Below, piece after piece: positions 1-9,297 of a DNA stretch of 62,108 nt. How positions within the stretch are numbered: the first letter of the stretch is position 1; every line of letters begins with the position of its first letter. The translations under genes were made by a program, and so were the position numbers. Source of the DNA: Cellvibrionaceae bacterium (GTDB taxonomy: Bacteria; Pseudomonadota; Gammaproteobacteria; Pseudomonadales; Cellvibrionaceae); the NCBI GenBank assembly GCA_025800365.1, contig JAOXRT010000124.1, forward strand, positions 1 through 62,108. The letters are read 5' to 3'. The notes under the pieces were generated by a model that ran no database searches, was not told where the DNA came from, and worked only from the letters and a program-made list of their open reading frames with translations.

Positions 1-26
1 CTCAATACTGTAATTAGCGATCGTCC

Positions 27-161
27 AGGGCCTGTTAACACTAATTCAGCCGTCACTGCCGAACTTATTTCGTCGATTCAGCAAGGCAGAGTGAGCGTAT
101 TGTGGTCATTCCACTATGACGAGCTCTAACAGTGATGGACGGATTAGTGTTAACAGACCCT
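27..161. repeat. Palindromic MITE-like repeat element
   Basis: Two arms of about 32 bases (27-58 and 130-161) are imperfect inverted copies, with roughly 26 of 31 core positions matching and most differences compatible with G-T pairing. Both contain the word GTTAACACTAAT or its complement. The 71-base interior has its own small hairpin (GTGG/CCAC around 109-118). There is no open reading frame. The form fits a non-autonomous mobile or REP-like intergenic element lying downstream of the leftward PAS-GGDEF-EAL gene. It is not assigned to a named family. Confidence 0.6.
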
Positions 162-263
162 AGCGAACGGGCAAATAATCAGCACCACAAAGCAGTACCT
201 TACCCATACGTCGATCGGCGATGCAAGAAAAGGACAACAAAAAGACAATTAGTGAAAATATTT

Positions 264-1961
264 TTATTTTAGAGGTTCAGGGCGGGATACTAGATAGCCT
301 TGAATAAAATCGACACCCAACTCTTCCAAAGCTTGTCGAAGCTCTTCACTTTCGACATATTCGGCGACAGTTTGCAGCCCCATCACATGGGCCAAGTGAT
401 TAATGGTGCTAACCATCGCATAGTCTTTAGCGTCGCGAAGCATATTCTTTACAAACAAGCCGTCTATCTTAATGTAATGTACCGGCAAATCTCGTAGGTA
501 GGCCAAAGATGACTGGCCGCGGCCAAAATCGTCCAGAAAGAACTTACAACCACGATCACCCAGCTCTCGCATGAACTCTAAGGCAGCCCTGCGACTACTG
601 ATTGCTGCCGTCTCAGTAATTTCGAATTGAATACGATGAGGATTTACGCCTGTTTTATCTAACATTTTACAGGCGTAATCACAGAATTTAGAGTCCCCCA
701 AGCTTGCACCGGAGACATTAACCGCATAGTGCTGTTCGGAATCTTGCTCAGACATAAAGGCCAGCACTTTACGTAAAACCAAGCGATCTAACTCTTCCAT
801 CAAACCGAACTGCTCAGCAGCCGGAATAAACTGCCCCGGGCTCACCAAGCCCCCCTCTTCATCAAGCATTCGTAAGAGAACTTCGCTGTGATGATGACGA
901 TCAAGATCGGCGGTTTCTACAATAGGCTGGGCATATAAAACGAAGCGATCCTCTGCGATGGCTTTTTGAATCTTACTCAACCATTGCATCGACTCTTGGC
1001 GCGCCTTCATTTTAGCGTCGCCATGATAAACTTTGATGCGATTGCGACCGGATTTTTTGGCGACATTACACGAAGCATTCGCCGCTGCGAGCAACTGGTT
1101 AGCCGATTCACCTTCGTCATTAATCGCAACCACACCGATACTGACACCGATCGCCAACTCTTGGCCGGACCAACGAAAGCGAAAAGATTCTACTTTCTTA
1201 ACTATGCGCGAAGCCATTTGCTGGGCACCAGACAAACTGCAATCGCTTAATAGGACGCCAAACTCATCACTACCAAGGCGCGCCAACATATCCTTACCAC
1301 GCAGACAGGAAACAAAAATACCAGCGACCTGCTTTAGCAGCTCATCACCGGCATCATTACCGCAGCTCTCATTGACCACTTTGAAATGGTATAAATCTAT
1401 ATAGAGCAACCCAGAACTGACACCGGACTGCGCCCTCTCCATGGCTTGGCTTAGAGCGTTTTCGAAGGATTGGCGCCCAGCAAAGCCCGTTAAGCTATCC
1501 AAGCCACCTGCTCGCAACATCGCCTCACGTGGGGAGTTTAATTTACGTAACCAAGCTACGGCATAAGCGCTTTTAGTTTTAAGCTGACGACTGTGAATTA
1601 AATATAGATCCGCAGGACCATGACTGAGCGCCACAGTGCAGGTTTCGCCCTCGCAAAGGCGCTTGAATAAGCTTTCCTGCACCGAACACTGATAGCCATC
1701 TGGGCTCATTGCCTGCAGTAGATTGTTTAGCGGCTTACCTAAGCACTGGCGCGAGCCACCCAAGAGCGTGCTACCGGTGGCGTTTGCCATCAGAATTTGC
1801 CCTTGGCGATCTAGAAAGATAACGCCCTCACGGGTGTTGTCGGCTAACAGCTGGCACAGCTTCACGGCCTCTTCACGGCCAAAGCCTAAAGCACTGATAT
1901 CTCTCAATGTGCTCAATGGCGTGGGGACGGCCCACTTTGGCTCTGAAGATGTAGGGTTCAC
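264..1961 (-). CDS. PAS-GGDEF-EAL c-di-GMP phosphodiesterase candidate
   Basis: A cytoplasmic 565-residue signalling protein with no signal peptide or membrane segment. Order: PAS-like region (about 30-130), GGDEF domain (about 155-310), EAL domain (about 325-565). The cyclase signature reads GSDEF instead of GGDEF, so synthesis is doubtful, but an RxxD inhibitory-site motif (RGKD) sits five residues before it. The EAL domain keeps the residues expected for hydrolysis: EVLLR, NVSG, FEITET, LDDFG, IKIDG, AEYVE and QGY. It is therefore most likely a c-di-GMP phosphodiesterase, perhaps tuned by its PAS and GGDEF domains. The start is GTG; a stop codon four codons upstream in the same frame excludes a longer protein. 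It stands alone, and the ligand of the PAS domain is unknown. Confidence 0.85.
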   Translation of the reverse strand: MNPTSSEPKWAVPTPLSTLRDISALGFGREEAVKLCQLLADNTREGVIFLDRQGQILMANATGSTLLGGSRQCLGKPLNNLLQAMSPDGYQCSVQESLFKRLCEGETCTVALSHGPADLYLIHSRQLKTKSAYAVAWLRKLNSPREAMLRAGGLDSLTGFAGRQSFENALSQAMERAQSGVSSGLLYIDLYHFKVVNESCGNDAGDELLKQVAGIFVSCLRGKDMLARLGSDEFGVLLSDCSLSGAQQMASRIVKKVESFRFRWSGQELAIGVSIGVVAINDEGESANQLLAAANASCNVAKKSGRNRIKVYHGDAKMKARQESMQWLSKIQKAIAEDRFVLYAQPIVETADLDRHHHSEVLLRMLDEEGGLVSPGQFIPAAEQFGLMEELDRLVLRKVLAFMSEQDSEQHYAVNVSGASLGDSKFCDYACKMLDKTGVNPHRIQFEITETAAISSRRAALEFMRELGDRGCKFFLDDFGRGQSSLAYLRDLPVHYIKIDGLFVKNMLRDAKDYAMVSTINHLAHVMGLQTVAEYVESEELRQALEELGVDFIQGYLVSRPEPLK

Positions 1962-2183
1962 TAGCGGCTTCTACCGATTCAATTAAGGTCTCTTAGCGGT
2001 ATCGGCAGAAACAGTGTTTTCTCAAGTGCCAATAGCGCCTTTGGCAAATGCGCCAAAGCTACCCCTAAAGATAGAAGGCCAGCGCCAGTCGGCCAGCTAA
2101 ATACTGAGATATGTGCTTGATTTCTCTCGCTTTACCGACGAAAGGTAGCCGCGACAATAGCTACGGTAGCGCTAGCTGAGATG

Positions 2184-4571
2184 TCAATGAAAGAGACTCA
2201 TTTGACTGGCGGCAATGTCGTCAAAGGAATCCCCCGCCATCGACAAAATAGCATCAGCAACAGGCTTGAGTTGACGCTCAACATACAAGCCATAATCCAA
2301 TGAGCTGGCACGCCCCTCCTGCAACCATTCCAGAGGTTCGGGGCCATTTAGAGTTAGCACATAACTCACCCAATCACCTTGCTTACAAAGATGGCCGTCT
2401 CGCTCCAACCTTTTGCTGGCAGCCTGCGCATGAGGGGGGATATTGTGCCGGTAATCACTTAACTCCTGTCTTAGACGCTTTCGGTAAATCAATTGATCAT
2501 CCAGCTCGCCTGCCAGCACAGCTTTGACCTTCGCCTCGACATAATCTCGGTAAGGCAGCTCCAAAAAGACGCGACGATACAGCTCTTCTTGAAAAGTCCG
2601 CGCTAACATCGTCCAGTCGGTGCGCACATTCTCCAAGCCTTTAAACACCATCTCTTCTTTGCCATCGCGATTCACCAAGCCGGCATAACGCTTTTTACTG
2701 CCCAGCTCTGAACCTCGAATAGTGGGCATAAAAAAGCGGCTAAAATGGGTTTCAAATTCGATTTCAAGGTAGCTCTTAATTCGGTGGTCCTGCTGTAGTC
2801 TCTCCGTCCAATATTGATTTAGCTTTTGGGCAAGCTCGCTACCAATACTGCTCGCCTCTTCATTGGAACTAACCTCTGGCAAATGTACAAATACAGAATC
2901 AGTATCACCATAAATAACACGGTAGCCGGCTTTTTCAATCCAATGCTTGGTGGCAATTAAAATTTCATGGCCACGCAGGGTAATCGAGCTACAAACCCTA
3001 GGGTCAAAAAATCGACAGCCTGGCGAGCCTAAAACACCATAAAAAGAATTCATGATAATTTTAATCGCTTGGGACAATGGCTGATTGTTTTCGCTTTTTG
3101 CTACTTCTCGCTCCTGCCAAAGCTCAGCAATAATATCTGGCAATAAACTATGCTGACGTGAAAAGCGCGCCTCATTAAAACCCATCACGCAATCTTCGTC
3201 TGCCAAAGATAAATGCTGCGATTGCCAATAGGCACAAGGATCAATATTAAAACTACGAATGATTGAAGGGTATAGGCTTTTAAAATCGAGCACTAATACA
3301 TGCTCATATAAACCCGGCTTTGAATCCATAACATAGCCGCCAGGGCTTACCACCGACGATTGCAGCTCCCCTAGGTTTGGAGCGACGAAGCCAGCCCGAT
3401 GCAACAAAGGTAAATAAGCATACTCAAAGGCCGCCACCGAGCCACCACTTTTATCCGCAGACAGCCCAGTAAGCTGACTGCGAGCCAAGGCAAAATCCAT
3501 CAGCTCGGTCTTTTCAAAAATATCCCAAACTAGCTGGCAGTCTTGAATATTATATTTGGCAAGTGCAATGGGTTCTTCTTTATACTGCCGAGTAATTTCC
3601 TCAGCTCGATTTTCCGATTGAATCAGCTTTTCTTTGCCGAGTAACTCGGCCGCCACAGCCCCCAAGGCGAAACTCTCAAAATTATAAAAGGCAGATTTAA
3701 GTAACTCGATACCATCTAGGACAACTCGCCCAGGTACCGTTATAAATTGATGCCCACCCTGATTGGCTTGTCGCCAACTGGGTTCTTGGCCCTCACGGCC
3801 AATTGCATAACGCAGACCATGGCGACGGCACATTTGCTCAAGCACCCACAGGTCAAACTGCACCACGTTCCAACCCATCAAAACATCAGGGTCTTGCTCA
3901 TTCAACCATTCAAAAAATGCCTGTAAACATTCCGCCGCACTATCAAACCACAGCAGTGTTGCTTCACCGGATTCACTGTCGACACACTCAGTCTCGATAG
4001 CTTCTTGATGCTCAGGCACCTGAACCATAAACACTATGGGATCACAGTCACCAACAGCCGCAATAGAATAGAGGCTGCGAGCGTCAAATGAGGTTTCGAT
4101 ATCAATAGATATAGCGTTTAATTTGGGTTTGTAATCTGACGGCCGACAGCGCGGCTGCTGCAAAACCGGAAACTCTTTTGTTTGCAGCTTAGGCTTTGCA
4201 TCAAAGCTAATACCGGCAAATATAAAGCGCTCCATCAAATAGCGCTCAGGAGGCCGAATATCCCCTTCCCAAACCTGAATGCCTCGAGAGGTTAACTGCC
4301 GCAAGCCATCACGCAGACGCCGCTGACTGCGGTTATAACAAGCCACCAATTCACGATTATCCCAGCTTCGCATCGATACTTCGGCATAACGCCAAGTCAC
4401 ACCAAGGATGTCTTGGGCATCGGCCAACTCATCTTGCGCAACAAAGAAGACCGCTTCTTGTTTATCAATAATAACTTTTACCGGCCCAATATCACTGGCC
4501 ACCCACAGCTCAAGACGAACACCTCTGGGGGCATCTTTCCACTCGCGAGTTAAAATAAAAGCGTCGAACAT
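2184..4571 (-). CDS. polB: DNA polymerase II (family B)
   Basis: Family B DNA polymerase of 795 residues, close to the 783 of Escherichia coli Pol II. It serves in replication restart and translesion synthesis. The proofreading exonuclease motif SIDIETS lies near residue 153, polymerase motif A (DFKSLYPSI) near 428, and motif C (YGDTDSVFV) near 554, so both active sites look intact. The ATG at 4571 has only a weak Shine-Dalgarno sequence. The DUF2333 gene lies 86 bases upstream on the same strand. I see no clear LexA box in that gap, so SOS control cannot be shown here. Confidence 0.95.
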   Translation of the reverse strand: MFDAFILTREWKDAPRGVRLELWVASDIGPVKVIIDKQEAVFFVAQDELADAQDILGVTWRYAEVSMRSWDNRELVACYNRSQRRLRDGLRQLTSRGIQVWEGDIRPPERYLMERFIFAGISFDAKPKLQTKEFPVLQQPRCRPSDYKPKLNAISIDIETSFDARSLYSIAAVGDCDPIVFMVQVPEHQEAIETECVDSESGEATLLWFDSAAECLQAFFEWLNEQDPDVLMGWNVVQFDLWVLEQMCRRHGLRYAIGREGQEPSWRQANQGGHQFITVPGRVVLDGIELLKSAFYNFESFALGAVAAELLGKEKLIQSENRAEEITRQYKEEPIALAKYNIQDCQLVWDIFEKTELMDFALARSQLTGLSADKSGGSVAAFEYAYLPLLHRAGFVAPNLGELQSSVVSPGGYVMDSKPGLYEHVLVLDFKSLYPSIIRSFNIDPCAYWQSQHLSLADEDCVMGFNEARFSRQHSLLPDIIAELWQEREVAKSENNQPLSQAIKIIMNSFYGVLGSPGCRFFDPRVCSSITLRGHEILIATKHWIEKAGYRVIYGDTDSVFVHLPEVSSNEEASSIGSELAQKLNQYWTERLQQDHRIKSYLEIEFETHFSRFFMPTIRGSELGSKKRYAGLVNRDGKEEMVFKGLENVRTDWTMLARTFQEELYRRVFLELPYRDYVEAKVKAVLAGELDDQLIYRKRLRQELSDYRHNIPPHAQAASKRLERDGHLCKQGDWVSYVLTLNGPEPLEWLQEGRASSLDYGLYVERQLKPVADAILSMAGDSFDDIAASQMSLFH

Positions 4572-4657
4572 AAAGAGATGAGAAAAGGTTAGGAAGGTTT
4601 AACGCCCTACGAGGCGAGCGATGCCTCGCAGGACTAACAACCATGAGCAGTAAGAGA

Positions 4658-5665
4658 TTAGCCTTTAGATAGCAGCTCACGTAAATCAATAATGGCGGCA
4701 TTTGCGCGAGAAATGTATGAAGCCATTACTAAAGAGTGATTGGCCAACATACCAAAGCCGCTGCCATTTACAATCATTGGGCTAAGTATAGGCTCCTGCG
4801 CCGCTTCCAGCTCACGAATGATTTGCTGCAAACTTACACGAGCATTTTTCTTTTCCAGCACATCAGCGAAATCTTTTTCCATTGCCTTCAAGAACTGCAA
4901 TAGCGCCCAAGTCGAACCGCGAGCCTCGTAGAAAACATCATCGATTTCTAACCAAGGTGTTTTCACTTCTAGCTCAGCTGGTGCTGGGGTACTTTGGCTG
5001 GCATTTTCCTCACCGGCCAAATCCGTATTAATACGGCGCTGGCCAACACTGGCGCTAAGTCTCTGTGACAAGCTGCCTAGGCGAGTTTCAACGGTACGCA
5101 ACCAATTGCGTAAATTATCGGCACGAGCAAAAAATTGTGCATCGCTGGCATCATCATCGACCAAGCGATCAAGATACTGCTGCAAATACATAGTGGCTTC
5201 TTTGTATTGCTTTTCTGAGGCCGGCAGCATCCAGCTATTGTGATCAAAGTTAAAGCGAGGCTCAGCCAAGGCCAAATCTGCATCTTCAGTAGATTGAGAC
5301 TGGGAACGACTAAAGCTCTCACGCATGGCCTTACTTAAGTCGCGCACTTGAATTAACGCGCCGTATTCCCAATTCGGAATATTATCCAACCACACACCTG
5401 GAGGAACAATATCGTTAGACAAAAAACCACCGGGCTTATACAGCAGAGTATCTGCGACACTAATTAAGGTTTTAGTGGTCTCTACACCGGTGATTTTGGA
5501 ATTCTGTAAAGCGCGAAAGCGAACCTCGCTTTCTTTAGATAAATAGAACTCCTCACCTGGCTCAGAGCTCCAATATATGCCTAGCACTACAGTCACCAGC
5601 AGGAATACTCCTAGGATAAAACCCGCACCTCGAAACCAGGCACCCCCATTTGCTGAATAACTCAT
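4658..5665 (-). CDS. DUF2333 family inner-membrane protein
   Basis: 335 residues with one N-terminal membrane segment (about 13-32) and a large soluble part that should face the periplasm. The stretch GVETTKTLISVADTLLYKPG and the following WLDNIPNWEYGALIQVRD resemble the conserved start of the DUF2333 family, a gammaproteobacterial group with no defined activity. The middle (about 205-225) is a low-complexity Ser/Pro/Glu linker. The ATG is preceded by a strong AAGGAG at good spacing. It may be cotranscribed with polB. The function is unknown. Confidence 0.8.
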   Translation of the reverse strand: MSYSANGGAWFRGAGFILGVFLLVTVVLGIYWSSEPGEEFYLSKESEVRFRALQNSKITGVETTKTLISVADTLLYKPGGFLSNDIVPPGVWLDNIPNWEYGALIQVRDLSKAMRESFSRSQSQSTEDADLALAEPRFNFDHNSWMLPASEKQYKEATMYLQQYLDRLVDDDASDAQFFARADNLRNWLRTVETRLGSLSQRLSASVGQRRINTDLAGEENASQSTPAPAELEVKTPWLEIDDVFYEARGSTWALLQFLKAMEKDFADVLEKKNARVSLQQIIRELEAAQEPILSPMIVNGSGFGMLANHSLVMASYISRANAAIIDLRELLSKG

Positions 5666-5740
5666 TACTTAGCTCCTTAAATTAAAAGCTCGGATTGTAT
5701 TAAAAAGCTCCAATTGAGCTTTATTCTCTATACAAACCAA

Positions 5741-6175
5741 TTAATAGGCTTTCACCTCTACCTTGGCATCGAGCACCTCGCCGTCGGCGCTGTTTATCTG
5801 CACAGCAAAGGTATCTCCAACACGAAGCGGCTGCTTAAGCCCAAATAGCATTATATGGTATCCGCCAGGCTGAAACCGTAAAATTTTGCCCGGCTCTATT
5901 TCCAGCTGCTCCACCTTGCGCATCATCATCATGCCGTCTTCATGTATATGACGATGAAACTCGGCAGATTTACCCAAAGAACTGCTCACCGAGGTCAATT
6001 TGATGGTTTTGCTGCTGCCGTTTTTCAAGCTCAGATAGACCACAGCTGTACTCTGCCCAGGCGGCAGCGGGCGGCTATAAGCCTCTTCTTCCAGCTCAAG
6101 CGCAAAGGCAGGCCAAGTCAGAATAGCCAGCAACAAGAAAGGGATAACACGACATGTTTTTAGGGATGGGCCCAT
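5741..6175 (-). CDS. PCu(A)C-type periplasmic copper chaperone
   Basis: 144 residues with a Sec signal peptide (about 1-25, ending near AFA). The mature part is a PCu(A)C domain: histidines and methionines in EFHRHIHEDGMMMM, then a GGYHIMLFGLKQPL segment, which match the H/M copper(I) ligand set of this family. Such proteins carry Cu(I) in the periplasm to the CuA or CuB centre of cytochrome oxidase. Here it is not next to oxidase or SCO genes, so the client is inferred. The start ATG follows a CGGAG Shine-Dalgarno that lies inside a perfect inverted repeat (see the separate feature). Confidence 0.9.
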   Translation of the reverse strand: MGPSLKTCRVIPFLLLAILTWPAFALELEEEAYSRPLPPGQSTAVVYLSLKNGSSKTIKLTSVSSSLGKSAEFHRHIHEDGMMMMRKVEQLEIEPGKILRFQPGGYHIMLFGLKQPLRVGDTFAVQINSADGEVLDAKVEVKAY

Positions 6176-6207
6176 AGCATACTCCGTTATTATGACCGGA
6201 GTATGCT
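6176..6207 (-). promoter_or_regulatory. Perfect inverted repeat over the Shine-Dalgarno of the copper chaperone
   Basis: Arms of 11 bases (6176-6186 and 6197-6207, AGCATACTCCG and its complement) flank a 10-base spacer; the arm centres are 21 bases apart, two helical turns. On the minus strand the copy proximal to the gene contains CGGAGT, the ribosome binding site. It could be a dimeric repressor or MerR-family operator, or an RNA hairpin that hides the ribosome binding site. The sequence alone cannot decide between these. Confidence 0.55.
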
Positions 6208-6228
6208 CTAGGCTATATGAACTTGAGC

Positions 6229-8166
6229 TTACAACGGCTGATCACTAGGTCGACCAAGATAATAACCCTGACCACCATCTAGCCCCAAGTCCTTTACAGC
6301 TTGCCATTGCTCTTCGGTCTCAATCCCCTCAGCAAAGAGGGTTAAATCACAGCTACGCGCAATCTTAAGCAAAGTTTCCACATAGAAGCGGCTATCAGAT
6401 TTAGGATTCATACTGTGGGTAAAGCGCATATCGACCTTAAGCATGCGCAGATCGATACTCTGCAGATGCATGAATTCACTGCCCGCCACACCAAAGTGAT
6501 CTAGGGAAACACCCGCACAGGCAGGCCCCAGACGCTCCACCACAGTACGTAGCACTTCTTCGTCCGCTTCAAGCATTTGTGCTGGCAACTCCAACTGTAA
6601 GCGTTCAGCAAACTGAGGGTTACTCTTCAAAAAGCCTTCCAGCCAAGGTGCGAATTTATCATTGTGCAATGAGTTAGGAGATAGGTTCACACACAATATT
6701 GAGCCACCGGCTGGGCTTTGCTCGGCTAGCATTTCAATCAATACCTTGTCCAAATCAGCACTTAAGTGGAAACGTTCCACCATTGGCCAAAATACACCTG
6801 CCGTTAGTAACTCTTCGCCTTCTTGTAAACGACAAAGCACTTCCAGATGAACCAAGCTGCCATCGATCCCGTACACTGGCTGATAATGCAAAACAAAAGC
6901 ACGGCGCTCGATGGCTGAAGTGATCATTTCACCCCATTCATGGGCAGGACGTGCGGATTCAGCCGTATCACGCTCGGCTATCGCCCAATTACCACCACCT
7001 TCACCATGGTGCTGAGCTTGCCTCAAGGCCATATCGGCTTGCGAAAGTAGGTTATTTTCACGGGCGATGGATTCTGAGTGGGCAGCGCCAATATAGGGCG
7101 CCAACTCTTTGCTTTGATACCAACTGCGGCGAGAAAGCGCGTTAATGAGCTCAGCTGCCAATGATTTAGATTGCTCCTCATCGACTTCTGGAACAAATAT
7201 CGAGAAATCCGCACCGGAACGTCGACCAACGATGGCATCGTTCATGGTGACCACTTCAGCGAGAGTTTTGGCAATGGATTGCAAACATTCATCACCTGCC
7301 TCTCGGCCATGGCTGTCGTTGTATTCGATCAAGCCCTGGATTTGCAGCAACAATAAGGCGCCGCGATTACCACTGCGCTCAGATTCGATATAAGCCGTCA
7401 TGCGGGCATCAAAGTCACGACGATTTGAAAGCTGGGTAACAGGATCCAAGTGAGCTTGCTTGTACAAGCTCTCGGTGAGCCCAACCTGCTCTTGAAACAT
7501 ACTCTGAACCTTTTGCACCATGCGGTTCATGGCCGTTACTACGCGACGCAACTCCACCGTATTGGGCAGTTCATCCTGTACTGGGAATTCACGACGACAA
7601 ATAGCTTCAGCTTGGCTTTCCACCTCGCTTAAAGGGCGTAATAAATAGCGCAGACCAAGGCCTACCACGCCATAACAAACAACCGCCGTAATCAGGAATA
7701 TGTAAATATATTGAATGCAGACACGCCAGAGATCTCGGTAGGCATAACCTGGATTACCAACAACAACCACATTTCCAAGGATACGCCAGCCACTGACCAC
7801 CTCCGCCTGCCCTACAGGCTCGGGTAAATCGATAATATCAATAAACCAATCAGGAATACCTTCAACCGCTACTGGGAGTTCACGGTGAATTGCCGGCTGA
7901 TTATCAGCACTCTTGCGAAAGACAATATTTCGATAATAACCACGGTCGAAGATAACATCGACCAATGAGCGAACCTGCGCATCATCAGCCTGTGCCGCTG
8001 GGCCAGACAAGGTTAAGGCCAAGGAGGTAGCGGTATCCTCAGCATGGTTTTGCATTTGCTCATGAAAATAGAGCCGCGCATTCAAGACACTAATGACCAG
8101 ATTCACCGCCAGCAAGGTACACATGAGCACACTAATAGCGATAATTAATTGTCGAAACAAAGTCAC
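6229..8166 (-). CDS. lapD: LapD-type c-di-GMP receptor with degenerate GGDEF and EAL domains
   Basis: 645 residues, the usual length of LapD. Transmembrane helix 1 (about 5-28), a LapD/MoxY-type periplasmic domain ending in GWRILGNVVVVGNPGYAYRDLW, helix 2 (about 149-172), HAMP, then GGDEF-like (about 235-395) and EAL-like (about 410-645) domains. Both catalytic signatures are broken: SGADF in place of GGDEF, EVLCR in place of EALLR, and LDHFG in place of DDFG. This is expected of a receptor that binds c-di-GMP and holds the protease LapG away from a surface adhesin. No lapG or adhesin gene is in the window. Start is GTG with AGGGGA upstream. A TPR lipoprotein gene lies upstream on the same strand. 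Confidence 0.85.
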   Translation of the reverse strand: MTLFRQLIIAISVLMCTLLAVNLVISVLNARLYFHEQMQNHAEDTATSLALTLSGPAAQADDAQVRSLVDVIFDRGYYRNIVFRKSADNQPAIHRELPVAVEGIPDWFIDIIDLPEPVGQAEVVSGWRILGNVVVVGNPGYAYRDLWRVCIQYIYIFLITAVVCYGVVGLGLRYLLRPLSEVESQAEAICRREFPVQDELPNTVELRRVVTAMNRMVQKVQSMFQEQVGLTESLYKQAHLDPVTQLSNRRDFDARMTAYIESERSGNRGALLLLQIQGLIEYNDSHGREAGDECLQSIAKTLAEVVTMNDAIVGRRSGADFSIFVPEVDEEQSKSLAAELINALSRRSWYQSKELAPYIGAAHSESIARENNLLSQADMALRQAQHHGEGGGNWAIAERDTAESARPAHEWGEMITSAIERRAFVLHYQPVYGIDGSLVHLEVLCRLQEGEELLTAGVFWPMVERFHLSADLDKVLIEMLAEQSPAGGSILCVNLSPNSLHNDKFAPWLEGFLKSNPQFAERLQLELPAQMLEADEEVLRTVVERLGPACAGVSLDHFGVAGSEFMHLQSIDLRMLKVDMRFTHSMNPKSDSRFYVETLLKIARSCDLTLFAEGIETEEQWQAVKDLGLDGGQGYYLGRPSDQPL

Positions 8167-8357
8167 TGCGGTTTATCCCCTATGATTTAGCTCCCCAAAG
8201 CCATTTTGGGCTTGAGCGTATCATCCTCATATCGGCCAAATAGGCAATCTCCTTAAGGATTCAATTTAAGCATAGAAGAAAAACCCAGCTTAACCGCCAG
8301 GACCTCCAAAAACGGCACTTGATTCAACCTGCGCCATTTTTGAGTAGCAAGGGTGAT

Positions 8358-9062
8358 TTAGGGCGACTCCAATTTAACCTGGGGTTGTCGACCGCGACGG
8401 ATATCTCCGCGCAAACGAAAGCCTGGCAGTGCCTTCTTCATCTGTAGATAGATCCAGCGCCCATCAGCATCTGTAGGCGCACTGATAATAGCCAGCAATC
8501 CATCCATCTTTGCCTTCTGGGCAATTAGCTGCAGATAAGGCTGTAGACTATCGTCTTTTGCCTTTAGGGCTTGCGGGTCAATTAAAAACAGATTGTCACT
8601 CTTGGCCGATTGCTCGGGGTTGGTTTTCACCGCCGCTGGCACGTTTACCTTCTGCAGCTTATTCAGCATTGTCTTTGCTGGTGCATTATCCGGATCAATC
8701 GATAAAGCCCTACGCAACCAAGTCTTAGCTTTTGAGATGCTTCCCTTAGCCGCCGCTGTACGTGACATTTCAACATAGCGCAATGGGATCATTTGCAGAC
8801 CTGATTTTGCCTGCACATTGGCTGGGTCGAGATTGATAACTTGGCGATACAGATCAAAGGCATTGTTACCTTTAGGAATGGTCAGTCGATTGGCGGCAAG
8901 AGCCTTTTCAGCTTCATTTAATAAACGCTTTACTTCAGCAGCTCTACCATCAGTTTTCGGAGCTTGCTTGACGACAACGGGCTTCTTTACCGCTACAGGC
9001 TGTGGCGCCTGGCAAGCTACTAAAGCGAAAGGCAAAAGCAACAGTAGGCTTCTAAGATACAT
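8358..9062 (-). CDS. TPR-containing lipoprotein, unknown function
   Basis: 234 residues. A lipoprotein signal peptide ends in the lipobox LVAC with the acylated cysteine at residue 17. A Pro/Val/Lys linker follows. At about 47-135 there are two or three tetratricopeptide-like units (NAFDLYRQVINLDPANVQAK; AKTWLRRALSIDPDNAPAK). The C-terminal 70 residues are not recognised. It sits 190 bases upstream of the lapD-like gene in the same direction and might be transcribed with it. The role is unknown; a structural or adaptor role in the envelope is a guess. Confidence 0.75.
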   Translation of the reverse strand: MYLRSLLLLLPFALVACQAPQPVAVKKPVVVKQAPKTDGRAAEVKRLLNEAEKALAANRLTIPKGNNAFDLYRQVINLDPANVQAKSGLQMIPLRYVEMSRTAAAKGSISKAKTWLRRALSIDPDNAPAKTMLNKLQKVNVPAAVKTNPEQSAKSDNLFLIDPQALKAKDDSLQPYLQLIAQKAKMDGLLAIISAPTDADGRWIYLQMKKALPGFRLRGDIRRGRQPQVKLESP

Positions 9063-9297
9063 GAACAGCTCTTGTGATACTTTTTTGAGTTAAGTTTTAA
9101 TAATTACGGGTGGGTACACGCTTTATTAGTCGTATAATCCCTTCAGATTGCGAGACTGTGCAACAAAGCGCTGCACAAAGCAAACGCTAAACCGCAAAAT
9201 TCTGCTTTGAAAAGACTCTATCAAAGCACTACCGTCAAGCAGGCCAATACTGCTACCGACAGCTGAATACAGCCAAGAAATTTATAGAGATGGATTT

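Noticed and set aside
300-1986. Several rightward frames of 65-123 codons across the PAS-GGDEF-EAL gene
   Set aside because: They are antisense shadows of a gene whose domains and catalytic motifs are clear.
4572-4657. LexA box before polB
   Set aside because: Pol II is SOS-controlled in E. coli, but no CTGT-N8-ACAG pattern is visible in this 86-base gap.
8600-9093. Rightward frames over the TPR lipoprotein gene
   Set aside because: Shadows; the leftward frame has a lipobox and TPR units while these have neither start signals nor domains.
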